From CADEED01 sp963711635 (GTDB lineage Bacteria > Pseudomonadota > Gammaproteobacteria > Steroidobacterales > Steroidobacteraceae), in the NCBI GenBank assembly GCA_963711635.1, contig CAVQEZ010000031.1:1-64000 (forward strand): a DNA stretch of 64,000 nucleotides, in the 5' to 3' direction. Of this stretch, positions 56,583 through 64,000 are shown in pieces (within the stretch, counting starts at the first letter, position 1; each line of letters starts with the position of its first letter). Below the pieces are notes generated by a model. The model was not told where the DNA came from. It ran no database searches and saw only the letters and a program-made list of their open reading frames with translations. The translations under genes and the position numbers were made by a program.

Positions 56583-57093
56583 GACCGCGCTCATCTGCAA
56601 GATTCCCGAGGTGGAGCGCTACATCGCGCATTACCGCGAGCGCTATGACCCGCCCGCCCGGCGCAGGGTGCCGGCACATGTCACCGTGCTGTATCCCTTC
56701 CTGCCGTTGTCGGGCATCGATGCCACGGTGGTCGCGCAATTGCGCGAGGTCGCGGCCGGCGTGCGCTGCTTCGACTACCGCCTGCTGGAACTGCGGCGCT
56801 TTCCCGTGACGCTGTATCTCGCGCCGCAACCGGATGATTCCTTCTCGGCGCTGACCGCCGCCGTGTGGCGCGCTTTTCCTGACTATCCGCCGTTCGCCGG
56901 CAAGTTCTCCACCGTGGTGCCGCATGTGACCGTGGCGCATGGCGATGAACCCACGCTCTGCGAAATTGAAGTGGAGCTGCGCATCGCGCTGCCCGGCGGT
57001 GGCGTGCGGGCGCGCTGCCAGGACATGGTGCTGATCGAGGATTCCCGCGGCCACTGGGAAGAGATGCATAGCTTCGCGCTCGGCGCGTCGTAA
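56572..57093 (+). CDS. 2H phosphoesterase (2'-5' RNA ligase-like)
   Basis: A 173-residue protein with two HxTx motifs, HVTVLYPFLPL (residues about 37-47) and HVTVAHGD (about 122-129), spaced as in LigT/CPDase-like 2H phosphoesterases. Likely acts on cyclic or 2'-5' phosphodiesters; the natural substrate is unknown. Starts within the hydrolase gene. Confidence 0.85.
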   Translation: MSAETALICKIPEVERYIAHYRERYDPPARRRVPAHVTVLYPFLPLSGIDATVVAQLREVAAGVRCFDYRLLELRRFPVTLYLAPQPDDSFSALTAAVWRAFPDYPPFAGKFSTVVPHVTVAHGDEPTLCEIEVELRIALPGGGVRARCQDMVLIEDSRGHWEEMHSFALGAS

Positions 57094-57160
57094 GGCTCCC
57101 ACAGGTATTACCGGCATCCTGCGGCAGCCGGCGGATGCTGCGCGTGCTGGAGTGGCGGAC

Positions 57161-57310
57161 ATGATTCGCAAACTCAGCACCGGCCAGTACCGGCTCTACT
57201 CGCGCAAGCTGAACCCCAAAACGGGGCGGCGCCGCAATCTCGGCACCTTCGCGACGCGCGCGGCCGCCGAGAAACACGAGCGCGAGGTTCAGTACTTCAA
57301 GCGCCACTGA
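57161..57310 (+). CDS. Small conserved basic protein (49 aa)
   Basis: MIRKLSTGQYRLYSRKLNPK continues to TGRRRNLGTFATRAAAEKHE and ends REVQYFKRH. I recall near-identical short proteins in many proteobacteria, where it is a stand-alone AP2-like or integrase-arm-like unit; function unknown. Very basic, so nucleic-acid binding is likely. GGAGTGG about 10 nt upstream may serve as ribosome binding site. Confidence 0.72.
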   Translation: MIRKLSTGQYRLYSRKLNPKTGRRRNLGTFATRAAAEKHEREVQYFKRH

Positions 57311-57330
57311 TTCCGGCGCGCGCCGGGCGT

Positions 57331-57336
57331 TAGACT
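57331..57336 (+). promoter_or_regulatory. -10-like TAGACT before the GyrI-like gene
   Basis: TAGACT ends 6 nt before the ATG at 57343 (CGGCGC between). Confidence 0.4.
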
Positions 57337-57342
57337 CGGCGC

Positions 57343-57816
57343 ATGAGAATCGACGTCGTCGAGCGGCCGGCGGTCCGTGTCGCGTACCTGCGTTACACCG
57401 GTCCCTTCGGCGAGCCGCTGGGCAGATTCTGGCGCAACACGGTGGCGCCCTGGCTCGCCGACCACGGCCTGGTCGACTGCCCGCGTTATGGCGTCACGCT
57501 CGACAACGTCATGAGCAAGCCGCCCGAACAATGTCGCTACGACGCCTGCGTGGAGTTGCCGCCGGGGCTGTCATTGCCCGATGCGGAAGAGACGACGATT
57601 CGCGGCGGTCGGTACGCGGTCACGCACTTCAAAGGAAGCGTGGCGGATATCGGCGCGGCCTGGGGCGCTTTCATCGGTGAGTACCTCGCCAACCCGGCGC
57701 ATCGCATCGACGAGGCGCGCCTGCCGTTCGAGCATTACCCGCGCGGGGCGCTGTACGACGCACGCACCGGCACATTCGCCTGCGAGTTGTGCCTGCCGGT
57801 GCTCGACAGCGCGTGA
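57343..57816 (+). CDS. GyrI-like small-molecule binding domain protein
   Basis: A 157-residue stand-alone SHS2/GyrI-like domain, related to SbmC and the C-terminal domains of Rob-type AraC regulators: VERPAVRVAYLRYTGPFGEP, PRYGVTLDNVMSKPPEQCRY, DACVELPP, GGRYAVTHFKGSVADIGAAW, and FEHYPRGALYDARTGTFACE. No DNA-binding part, so it may sequester ligands or bind gyrase-type inhibitors. GTGA overlap with the next gene. Confidence 0.87.
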   Translation: MRIDVVERPAVRVAYLRYTGPFGEPLGRFWRNTVAPWLADHGLVDCPRYGVTLDNVMSKPPEQCRYDACVELPPGLSLPDAEETTIRGGRYAVTHFKGSVADIGAAWGAFIGEYLANPAHRIDEARLPFEHYPRGALYDARTGTFACELCLPVLDSA

Positions 57817-58817
57817 GCGCCGAAGATTTCTGCATCCGGCGCGCCCGCTTTGCGGACATTCCCGCGCTTCAGGAGTTGATCGCCACTTCGGCGCGCGCGC
57901 TCAGCCGGGATGACTACACTCCCGCGCAGATCGAAGGCGCGCTGCGCGGCGCGTTCGGGGTGGACACGCAGCTCATTCGCGACGGCAGCTACTTCGTCAT
58001 CGAAGCCGGAAATCGACTGGCCGGCTGTGGCGGCTGGAGCCGGCGGCGCACGTTGTTTGGCAGCGATGCGCGCGCCGATCGCGATGCCACCGAGCTCGAT
58101 CCCACACGCGATGCGGCCAAAATCCGCGCTTTCTTCATCCACCCGGATTTCGCGCGGCGCGGCCTGGGCACGCGGCTGCTGGAGCGCTGCGAGCACGACG
58201 CCATCGCGCATGGCTTCGCCAGCCTGGAGATGATGGCGACGCTTCCCGGGGTGCGGCTGTACGCGGCACGCGGTTACCAGGGCGCCTCTCCCATCGACTG
58301 GCCGCTGGGCGACGGTCTCACCATCCGGTTCCTGCCCATGAGCAAGCCGGCGCCGCACTATCCCTTCCGCATCGAGCGCGCTGGCGTGGACGACGCGCCT
58401 GCCATTCTGGCGCTGCAGAAGCTGGCCTACGAATCCGAGGCGCGCCTCTACGACGACTGGCAACTGCCGCCGCTCACGCAGACACTGGATTCGCTGCAGG
58501 CGGAATTCGCGTCGGTGCTGGTGCTCAAGGCGCTGGACGGCGACCGGCTGGTCGGTTCGGTGCGCGCGCGTGAGCAGAATGGTGCCTGCCACGTCGGGCG
58601 ACTCATCGTGGCGCCGCGGCTGCAGGGCCGCGGGATCGGCACCCGGCTGTTGCGCAGCGTCGAAGCCGCGTTCCCATCGGTTGAACGCTTCGAGCTCTTC
58701 ACCGGCAGCCGCAGCGAGTCCAACATCCGGCTCTATGAAAGGCTGGGTTATCGGCGCCTGCGCGAGCAGGTTCTGTCGCCCGCGGTGACGCTGGTTTTCA
58801 TGGAGAAGCGACGATGA
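57813..58817 (+). CDS. Tandem GNAT acetyltransferase
   Basis: A 334-residue protein with two GNAT domains. First (residues 5-170): IRRARFADIPALQELIATSA, AFFIHPDFARRGLGTRLLER as acetyl-CoA site. Second (180-334): IERAGVDDAPAILALQKLAY, LIVAPRLQGRGIGTRLLRSV and SESNIRLYERLGYRRL. Both pyrophosphate loops (R-R-G-L-G-T and Q-G-R-G-I-G-T) look functional. The substrate is unknown. GTG start overlaps the previous stop; its stop overlaps the next start (ATGA). Confidence 0.9.
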   Translation: MSAEDFCIRRARFADIPALQELIATSARALSRDDYTPAQIEGALRGAFGVDTQLIRDGSYFVIEAGNRLAGCGGWSRRRTLFGSDARADRDATELDPTRDAAKIRAFFIHPDFARRGLGTRLLERCEHDAIAHGFASLEMMATLPGVRLYAARGYQGASPIDWPLGDGLTIRFLPMSKPAPHYPFRIERAGVDDAPAILALQKLAYESEARLYDDWQLPPLTQTLDSLQAEFASVLVLKALDGDRLVGSVRAREQNGACHVGRLIVAPRLQGRGIGTRLLRSVEAAFPSVERFELFTGSRSESNIRLYERLGYRRLREQVLSPAVTLVFMEKRR

Positions 58818-59200
58818 CGGTTCGCATCGTGCGGTTGGGGCAGCCTCGCCTGGCAAAAGAGGGCACGCGGCTGGGCACCGTGCGCCGCCCGCCGCGCGGC
58901 GTTCCCAAAAAGGATTTCGCGCGGCTCGACTGGTATGACGTCTGGTTCCCCGTGCTGGCGCCGAGCGTCGCGACCCTGAAGCTGGGCCTGGCGGCGAAGA
59001 CCGACAAACAATGGGCGGCATTCGCGCGCAAGTACCGCGCCGAGATGGCGGCACCAGCCGCCAGCCAGTCGCTGGACGTGCTGTCGGCCCTGTCACGGCA
59101 CGCCAATTTTTCGGTGGGCTGTTACTGCGAGGAAGAGCGGCGTTGTCACCGCTCGCTGCTGCGCGAGCTGCTCATTGCCAGGGGCGCGGAACTGGAGTAG
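58814..59200 (+). CDS. DUF488 family protein
   Basis: A 128-residue YeaO-like protein: VRLGQPRLAKEGTRLGTVRR, DFARLDWYDVWFPVLAPS, and the family C-terminus ANFSVGCYCEEERRCHRSLL with paired Cys and His. Function unknown. Last gene of a four-gene run with overlapping stops and starts. Confidence 0.88.
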   Translation: MTVRIVRLGQPRLAKEGTRLGTVRRPPRGVPKKDFARLDWYDVWFPVLAPSVATLKLGLAAKTDKQWAAFARKYRAEMAAPAASQSLDVLSALSRHANFSVGCYCEEERRCHRSLLRELLIARGAELE

Positions 59201-59209
59201 TTAGAGGGC

Positions 59210-59507
59210 ATGAAGAAGGTCTTCCTGGGCATACTCATCGGGGAGTGGCGGTTACGGCTACCATCACCTGCGGCCCGTCGGTGGTAGGCTGAGCGGACCG
59301 GTGAAGGGGAGGCGTCGAACGAGTCCGCCGAGGAGTTGGAGACACCGGCAGCACCGCTACCAAATTCAGTTGCGACGGCCGCATCCACTGCTCGCAGATG
59401 ACCTCGTGCGATGAAGCCATGTATTTCCTCGAGAACTGTCCGGGCGCGAAGATGGATGGCGAGGGAGACGGAATTCCCTGCGAAGGGCAATGGTGCGGCA
59501 GCCGCTG
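59210..59507 (+). CDS. Exported excalibur (calcium-binding) protein, frameshifted
   Basis: Starts MKKVFLGILIG, a short signal peptide continued in another frame as VAVTATITCGP. After an unreadable linker the C-terminal 50 residues are a clear excalibur domain: FSCDGRIHCSQMTSCDEAMY, FLENCPGAKMDGEGDGIPCE, with the DxDxDG-like calcium loop (DGEGDG) and paired Cys. The start and stop are in different frames, so at least one indel is present. Often found in extracellular nucleases or small secreted proteins. Confidence 0.68.
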
Positions 59508-59522
59508 ACCCGCCGCCGGGTG

Positions 59523-59528
59523 TAACAT
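59523..59528 (+). promoter_or_regulatory. -10-like TAACAT before the DUF2845 gene
   Basis: TAACAT ends 7 nt before the ATG at 59536 (CGTCGCC between); no Shine-Dalgarno. Confidence 0.45.
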
Positions 59529-59535
59529 CGTCGCC

Positions 59536-59850
59536 ATGAAAACCCGTCTCGTGCTCGTCGCATTCGCGCTGCTGCCGCTGGCCGCTTCCGCCGAAACCTT
59601 TCGCTGCGGCAAGTGGATCATCGACGACGAGACCGTGCTCGAGGAGTTGATGCAGAAATGCGGCACGCCCACGTCGCGCGAAAGTCGCGTCGAGGACGTG
59701 CGCGCGCCCAACCAGTACACCGGCGGCAATACCAAGGTGGGCGAAACCGTCATCGAAACCTGGACATACGACCTCGGGCCCGGCAAATCGCTCATGGTCG
59801 TCACCATCGTCGATGGCCGCATCAAGAAGATCGACGGCAAGCCAAAGTAG
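59536..59850 (+). CDS. DUF2845 family secreted protein
   Basis: A 104-residue protein with a signal peptide (MKTRLVLVAFALLPLAASAE). The mature part TFRCGKWIIDDETVLEELMQ, KCGTPTSRES and TWTYDLGPGKSLMVVTIVDG, with RIKKI, matches the DUF2845 pattern of a Cys-anchored beta-sheet related to SmpA/BamE folds. Periplasmic, function unknown. Precedes the GST gene by 7 nt. Confidence 0.85.
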   Translation: MKTRLVLVAFALLPLAASAETFRCGKWIIDDETVLEELMQKCGTPTSRESRVEDVRAPNQYTGGNTKVGETVIETWTYDLGPGKSLMVVTIVDGRIKKIDGKPK

Positions 59851-59857
59851 TTTGACG

Positions 59858-60460
59858 ATGACGCTGCGGGTGCTGGGAAGAACTTCCTCGATCAATGTCC
59901 GCAAGGTGCTGTGGACCTGCGCCGAGCTGGACCTGCACTTCGAGCGGGTCGAATCCGATCCGGAACTGCTGGCGCAGAATCCCAATCGCCTGGTGCCGGT
60001 CATCAAGGACGGCGACTTCGTGCTGTGGGAGTCGAACGCCATCTGCCGCTACCTGGCACGCAAACACCCGCATGGCACGCTGCTGCCCGACGATCCGCAG
60101 GCGCGCGGCCGGGTGGAGCAGTGGATGGACTGGCAGGCCACGGAGCTCAACAGCGCCTGGCGCTACGCGTTCTACGGATTGGTGCGCAAGAGCGCGGCAC
60201 ACCAGGATCCCGGCGCGATCGCGCAAAGCCTCGATGCCTGGACCCGCTGCATGCGCCTGCTCGATGCGCACTTCGAGCAGGGCGGGCAGTTCATTACCGG
60301 CGAATTTTTCTCGCTGGCCGACGTGGTCCTGGGGCTATCTACCCACCGCTGGCTGATGAGCCCCATCGAGCGGCCACATCTCGACGCCGTGCATGGCTAC
60401 TACCAGCGCCTGTCGGTGCGCCCGGCGTTCCGCGCGCACGTTCACCCTGAAGTGCCCTGA
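59858..60460 (+). CDS. Glutathione S-transferase
   Basis: A 200-residue GST. Thioredoxin-like N-terminus with SINVRKVLWTCAELDLHFER (Ser active-site type), glutathione-binding NPNRLVPVIKDGDFVLWESN and AICRYLARKH; all-helical C-terminal half with FSLADVVLGLSTHRWLMSPI. Theta/zeta-like class by the SSINVRKV motif. Substrate unknown. Start ATG 59858 is preferred over an upstream in-frame start because the fold begins MTLRVLGRTSS. Confidence 0.9.
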   Translation: MTLRVLGRTSSINVRKVLWTCAELDLHFERVESDPELLAQNPNRLVPVIKDGDFVLWESNAICRYLARKHPHGTLLPDDPQARGRVEQWMDWQATELNSAWRYAFYGLVRKSAAHQDPGAIAQSLDAWTRCMRLLDAHFEQGGQFITGEFFSLADVVLGLSTHRWLMSPIERPHLDAVHGYYQRLSVRPAFRAHVHPEVP

Positions 60461-60681
60461 GGGCTAAGGATTCCAGGTGCCGCTGGCGCTGTTCGGCCGC
60501 CTGGATGAGGCGGCGGCAGGATACAGGCGCCCCTAAGGTATTGATTTCCAATACGGAACGGGTTGGCGCCCACGTCTATGTGAGCGGGGTATCAGATGGA
60601 CACCTAAGGCGGCTTTTGCCCCTCTGATCCGGCCCCCACCTCAGGCAAACTAGCCGCCCCCCAAAATCCGGACACTGTTAA

Positions 60682-62517
60682 ATGTGCGGCATCGTCGGAG
60701 CCATCGCTGAACGGAACGTAGTCCCCATCCTCATGGAAGGGCTGCGACGGCTCGAATACCGCGGCTACGACTCGGCCGGTATCGCCGTGTTGAACGGCAC
60801 GGCGCATCTCAAGCGAGTGCGCACCGTCGGCAAGGTCAAGATGCTGCAGGACGCCATCGACGCCGACCCGACGCACGGCAAGGTGGGCATCGCGCACACG
60901 CGCTGGGCCACGCACGGCGTGCCCTCGGAGCGCAACGCGCATCCGCATGTATCCCACGACGGACTGGCCATCGTTCACAACGGCATCATCGAAAACCACG
61001 AGGAGCTGCGCGCCGAGCTCAAGAAGCTTGGGTACGCGTTCTCGTCCGAGACCGACACCGAAGTGATCGCGCACCGCGTGCATCACCATTTGCAGTCACT
61101 GAAGGATCTGTTCAAGGCCGTGCGCGCCACCGTTGCCGAGCTCGAGGGTGCGTACGCGCTGGCGGTGGTCAGCGAGGCAGAACCCGAGCGCATCATCCTG
61201 GCGCGCGAAGGTTGCCCGGTGGTCGTGGGTCTGGGCGTCGATGAAAACTTCGTTGCCTCGGATGTGGCGGCGCTGCTGCCCGTCACGCGGCGCTTCATGT
61301 TCCTCGAGGAAGGCGACGTCGCCGACATCCGCCGCACCTCCATCAAAGTGCTCGACAAGAACGGCGACAAGGCCGACCGCCCGGTGCGCGAGAGCGAGCT
61401 CTCCGCGGACGCCGCAGAGAAGGGCCAGTACCGGCACTTCATGCTCAAGGAAATCCACGAGCAGCCACGCGCCATCGCCGACACGCTGGCCGAACGAGTC
61501 GCGAATGGCAGGTTGCTGGAAGCCGCCTTCGGTCCCGCGGCCACCGCGGTGTTCGCCAAGGCCGAGCACGTGCACATCATCGCCTGCGGCACCAGCTACC
61601 ACTCCGGCGTGGTGGCGCGCTATTTCATCGAGCAGATCTGCAAGCTGTCCTGCACGGTCGAGATCGCGAGCGAATACCGCTACCGCAACCCGGTGGTGCC
61701 GAAGAACTCGCTGTTCGTCACGATTTCGCAGTCGGGCGAGACCGCCGACACGCTGGCCGCGCTGCGGCTCGCCAAGCAGGCGGGCTATCTATCTACTCTG
61801 GCCATCTGCAACGTGCCCGAGAGCTCGCTGGTGCGCGAGTCCGAGCTGGTGATGCTGACGCGCGCCGGCCCGGAAATCGGCGTGGCCTCCACCAAGGCCT
61901 TCACCACGCAGGTGGCGGCGCTGGGCATGCTGGTCATCGCGCTGGCCAAGAACCGCGCCGCGGATGCCGAGCGCGAACGCAACCTGGTGCAACGCCTGGT
62001 CGAAATTCCCGCGCTGGTCGAGAAGACGCTGACGCTGGATCCGGTGATCCACCAGCTCGCCAAGCGTTTCGCCGACAAGCACCACACGCTGTTCCTCGGT
62101 CGCGGCGCGTTGTCCGCCATCGCCATGGAAGGCGCGCTGAAGCTCAAGGAAATCTCCTACATCCACGCGGAGGCCTATGCCGCGGGCGAGCTCAAGCATG
62201 GGCCGCTGGCGCTGGTGGATGCCGACATGCCCGTGATTACCGTTGCGCCGAACAACGACCTGCTCGAGAAGCTGAAGAGCAACCTGATGGAAGTCCGCGC
62301 GCGCGGCGGCGAGCTGATCGTGTTCGCGGATCCGGAGTCCGGCATCGAGCCCTCCGACGGCGTCACCGTGATCCAGATGCCCAAGCACGTGAGCTACTTC
62401 CAGGCGCCCATCGTGTACACCGTGCCGCTGCAGTTGCTCGCGTACCACGTGGCCATCCTCAAGGGCACGGACGTGGACCAGCCGCGCAATCTCGCGAAGT
62501 CGGTCACCGTCGAATAA
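60682..62517 (+). CDS. glmS: Glutamine-fructose-6-phosphate aminotransferase (isomerizing)
   Basis: First enzyme of UDP-GlcNAc synthesis, 611 residues. Class II glutaminase with the catalytic Cys2 (MCGIVGAIAERNVVPILMEG), YRGYDSAGIAVLNG, HTRWATHGVPSERNAHPHVS; then two SIS domains with ACGTSYHSGVVARYFIEQ, SQSGETADTLAALRLAKQ, and the C-terminus YVPLQLLAYHVAILKG-like followed by VDQPRNLAKSVTVE. Complete and in frame. No glmS ribozyme-like sequence was seen in the 221-nt upstream gap. Works with glmU in the same window. Confidence 0.97.
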   Translation: MCGIVGAIAERNVVPILMEGLRRLEYRGYDSAGIAVLNGTAHLKRVRTVGKVKMLQDAIDADPTHGKVGIAHTRWATHGVPSERNAHPHVSHDGLAIVHNGIIENHEELRAELKKLGYAFSSETDTEVIAHRVHHHLQSLKDLFKAVRATVAELEGAYALAVVSEAEPERIILAREGCPVVVGLGVDENFVASDVAALLPVTRRFMFLEEGDVADIRRTSIKVLDKNGDKADRPVRESELSADAAEKGQYRHFMLKEIHEQPRAIADTLAERVANGRLLEAAFGPAATAVFAKAEHVHIIACGTSYHSGVVARYFIEQICKLSCTVEIASEYRYRNPVVPKNSLFVTISQSGETADTLAALRLAKQAGYLSTLAICNVPESSLVRESELVMLTRAGPEIGVASTKAFTTQVAALGMLVIALAKNRAADAERERNLVQRLVEIPALVEKTLTLDPVIHQLAKRFADKHHTLFLGRGALSAIAMEGALKLKEISYIHAEAYAAGELKHGPLALVDADMPVITVAPNNDLLEKLKSNLMEVRARGGELIVFADPESGIEPSDGVTVIQMPKHVSYFQAPIVYTVPLQLLAYHVAILKGTDVDQPRNLAKSVTVE

Positions 62518-62525
62518 CGAAGAAT

Positions 62526-62563
62526 GGGGTCAGACCCCATTTGCTAGCAAAAGGTGCCGGACC
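62526..62563. repeat. REP-like palindromes after glmS
   Basis: GGGGTCAGACCCC (62526-62538) directly followed by the perfect palindrome TTTGCTAGCAAA (62540-62551) and AGGTGCCGGACC. The TTTGCTAGCAAA core is identical to the left terminus of element A; the outer palindrome matches the REP between parA and parB. Confidence 0.8.
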
Positions 62564-62565
62564 TC

Positions 62566-62829
62566 ATGGAACGCAAACTGGCCGAACAGATCGTCGCGCT
62601 CGTCAATTCACACATAGACCAGCTGCTCTCGTCCCTGGCGCCAGTCGAGGCGGAAATCCCGCCAGATGAGTTCGCGGCTTACAAACGGGGAATCGCGAGG
62701 ATTATCAATTCCTACGACGCCGGGATCATCGATCTCATCGCCCGCGAATACCCGGATCTCAAACCCAGTGACGATGATTCCGAGCCGCCATCGGCCGAAC
62801 CCCCGGGCGCGCGCGTAACGCGAAACTGA
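62566..62829 (+). CDS. Small unknown protein
   Basis: An 87-residue acidic helical protein from ATG 62566 (MERKLAEQIVALVNSHIDQL, later FAAYKRGIARIINSYDAGII and DLIAREYPDLKPS, then a disordered tail). A GTG at 62554 lies inside the REP-like repeat and is less likely. Not recognised; possibly a stress or regulatory protein given its size and helix pattern. Confidence 0.6.
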   Translation: MERKLAEQIVALVNSHIDQLLSSLAPVEAEIPPDEFAAYKRGIARIINSYDAGIIDLIAREYPDLKPSDDDSEPPSAEPPGARVTRN

Positions 62830-63036
62830 CGGCCATCGGCCCGCCCCTCAGGACGGACCTCCGGCGGGTCACTGTGCTCCACTAAGTACTCGCCGAAGCG
62901 CGGCGTTATCGTCTGGTGGTAGCGCAATCAATTCTGGTAAAAAGGAACGCGTGACAACCGGCGGCGCGGACCCGCCGCGAATCACGCTACTTATCTCGCA
63001 TAGACGAGCTTTTTCAGCCAGTTCGAGGGGGACATC

Positions 63037-64000
63037 ATGAATCGCAATCTCCGTATTGCCGCGGCGGCACTGCCGCTGCTGCTGGTCGGCTGCCTGTATC
63101 CGTACTTTCCCACCGCCGACGCCGGTGCGGACCAGACCGTGACCGAAGGTGCCGTCGTGCATCTCAAGGGCAACGGTAAAGACGTGGACGGCAAAGTGGT
63201 GAGCTACCAGTGGACCCAGGTGTCCGGACCCACCGTGCAGCTGAGCAATGCCAACAAGAAGAACGCGAAGTTCACGGCGCCGGACGTCGACTTGCAGACT
63301 CCCCTCGAGTTCGCGCTCGTGGTCAAGGACAACTACGGCGCGCCGAGCGAGCCGGACAAAGTCGCGGTCACGGTGAACCAGATCAAGTTCTTCGGCACGG
63401 CGCCGGGCGGCCCGGAAGATTACGAGCACCTGCTCACGTACTTCGACCAGCTCACGCCGGAAAACGCCGGCAAGTGGGGCAGCGTCGAGGCCACGCGCGA
63501 CACGATGAACTGGACCGACCTCGACACGGCTTACCAGTTCGCGGTCGCCAACAACCTGGTGTTCAAATTCCACACCCTGCTGTGGGGACAGCAGCAGCCG
63601 GGCTGGATCGCCGCGCTGCCGCCCGCCGAGCAGCTCGAGGAAATCGAGGAGTGGATGGCCGCCGTGGCCGCGCACTACCCGAACCTGAAGTACGTGGAAG
63701 TGCTCAATGAGCCGCTCAATGCGCCGCCGCCGTATCGCGAAGCGCTGGGTGGTTCAGGCACCACCGGCTTCGATTGGGTGATCAAGTCGTTCGAGCTGGC
63801 GCGCAAGCACTTCCCCAAGGCGAAGCTGATCCTCAACGAGTTCAACGTGATCATCGAGGACGGCCTCACGACTAACTACCTCAACATCATCAACCTGCTG
63901 AAGGAGCGCAAGCTCATCGACGGAATCGGCGAGCAGGCGCACTTCTACGAGCGTGCCAATCCCGATGTGATCGCGGGCAACCTGCAGCGGCTGGCCGACA
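63037..64000 (+). CDS. PKD - GH10 endo-1,4-beta-xylanase lipoprotein, 5' part
   Basis: Runs off the window end after 321 codons. Lipoprotein signal NLRIAAAALPLLLVGC, then a PKD-like Ig domain (residues 25-115: ADAGADQTVTEGAVVHLKGN, YQWTQVSGPTVQLSNA, LEFALVVKDNYGAPSEPD). The GH10 barrel follows: FDQLTPENAGKWGSVEATRD, NNLVFKFHTLLWGQQQPGWI and YVEVLNEPLNAPPPYREALG with the acid/base Glu of the NEP motif; the nucleophile Glu lies beyond the end. Outer-membrane-anchored xylan degradation is expected. GAGGGGG 5 nt before the ATG is a good ribosome binding site. Confidence 0.92.
   Translation, partial: MNRNLRIAAAALPLLLVGCLYPYFPTADAGADQTVTEGAVVHLKGNGKDVDGKVVSYQWTQVSGPTVQLSNANKKNAKFTAPDVDLQTPLEFALVVKDNYGAPSEPDKVAVTVNQIKFFGTAPGGPEDYEHLLTYFDQLTPENAGKWGSVEATRDTMNWTDLDTAYQFAVANNLVFKFHTLLWGQQQPGWIAALPPAEQLEEIEEWMAAVAAHYPNLKYVEVLNEPLNAPPPYREALGGSGTTGFDWVIKSFELARKHFPKAKLILNEFNVIIEDGLTTNYLNIINLLKERKLIDGIGEQAHFYERANPDVIAGNLQRLAD

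Noticed and set aside
60461..60681. Riboswitch or ribozyme upstream of glmS
   Set aside because: Only a short GTATTG/CAATAC hairpin is visible; nothing matches a glmS ribozyme, which is not expected in this group.
62830..63036. Promoter or structured leader before the xylanase gene
   Set aside because: A GC-rich repeat (GGCGGCGC...GCCGC) is present, but there is no convincing -35/-10 pair or terminator; nothing further can be supported.

Overview
The window is GC-rich DNA from a gammaproteobacterium. The order rsmG-parA-parB-atpIBEFHAGDC-glmU-glmS is the classical origin-proximal gammaproteobacterial layout, and tatABC-dtd, envC beside a YibN-like rhodanese, the prp cluster and gor fit the same group. 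The gene content (cytochrome c4-like protein, branched-chain 2-oxoacid dehydrogenase, PQQ dehydrogenase, several exported peptidases, a GH10 xylanase) suggests an aerobic heterotroph living on polymers, peptides and fatty or branched-chain acids, perhaps near Steroidobacteraceae or Nevskiales. The genus is inference. Many essential genes (tatC, atpB, atpH, atpA, atpG, atpD, glmU) carry single-base frameshifts, so I treat most breaks as assembly indels and annotate across them; boundaries in the damaged stretches are approximate.

Layout. 1-6.8 kb: partial rhodanese, envC, a GGDEF/EAL protein with a degenerate GGDEF motif, S41 protease, DedA protein, SRPBCC protein, small 4-TM protein. 6.8-7.6 kb: a gene-free repeat element (A) with terminal inverted repeats. 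7.6-14.1 kb (minus): EamA exporter, then an operon read POT transporter - M2 dipeptidase - OPT transporter, a peptide uptake and cleavage unit. 14.2-16.4 kb (minus): tatC, tatB, tatA, dtd. 16.4-20.5 kb: cytochrome c, S9 peptidase, metallo-beta-lactamase protein, DUF2269 protein. 20.5-21.1 kb: a second gene-free element (B). 21.1-26.6 kb: bkdA1-bkdA2-bkdB, an exported HEXXH protein, a small Cys-rich membrane protein. 26.8-32.4 kb: Fpg/Nei-like glycosylase, PQQ dehydrogenase, an unknown membrane-anchored protein, gor. 32.5-37.8 kb: acuI-prpB-prpC-(exported ACP-like)-gdx-prpD, a propionyl-CoA/2-methylcitrate cluster with two unexpected passengers. 37.8-48.3 kb: rsmG, parA, parB, a DUF6250 lipoprotein and the whole F1Fo ATP synthase operon behind a good sigma70 promoter. 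48.3-62.5 kb: mostly small accessory genes, with glmU and glmS. 63.0 kb to the end: a PKD-GH10 xylanase lipoprotein cut by the window edge.

Most unusual are elements A and B. Each holds two copies, in inverted orientation, of a roughly 200-nt module. Within each pair the inner sequence is conserved, but the closing stem differs in sequence while keeping its base pairing, as selection for folded RNA or single-stranded DNA would produce. A second theme is that about a dozen genes have a TANNNT -10-like hexamer 5-9 nt before the start codon, as expected for leaderless mRNAs. REP-like palindromes sharing TTTGCTAGCAAA or GGGG(T/A)C words flank or separate several genes.
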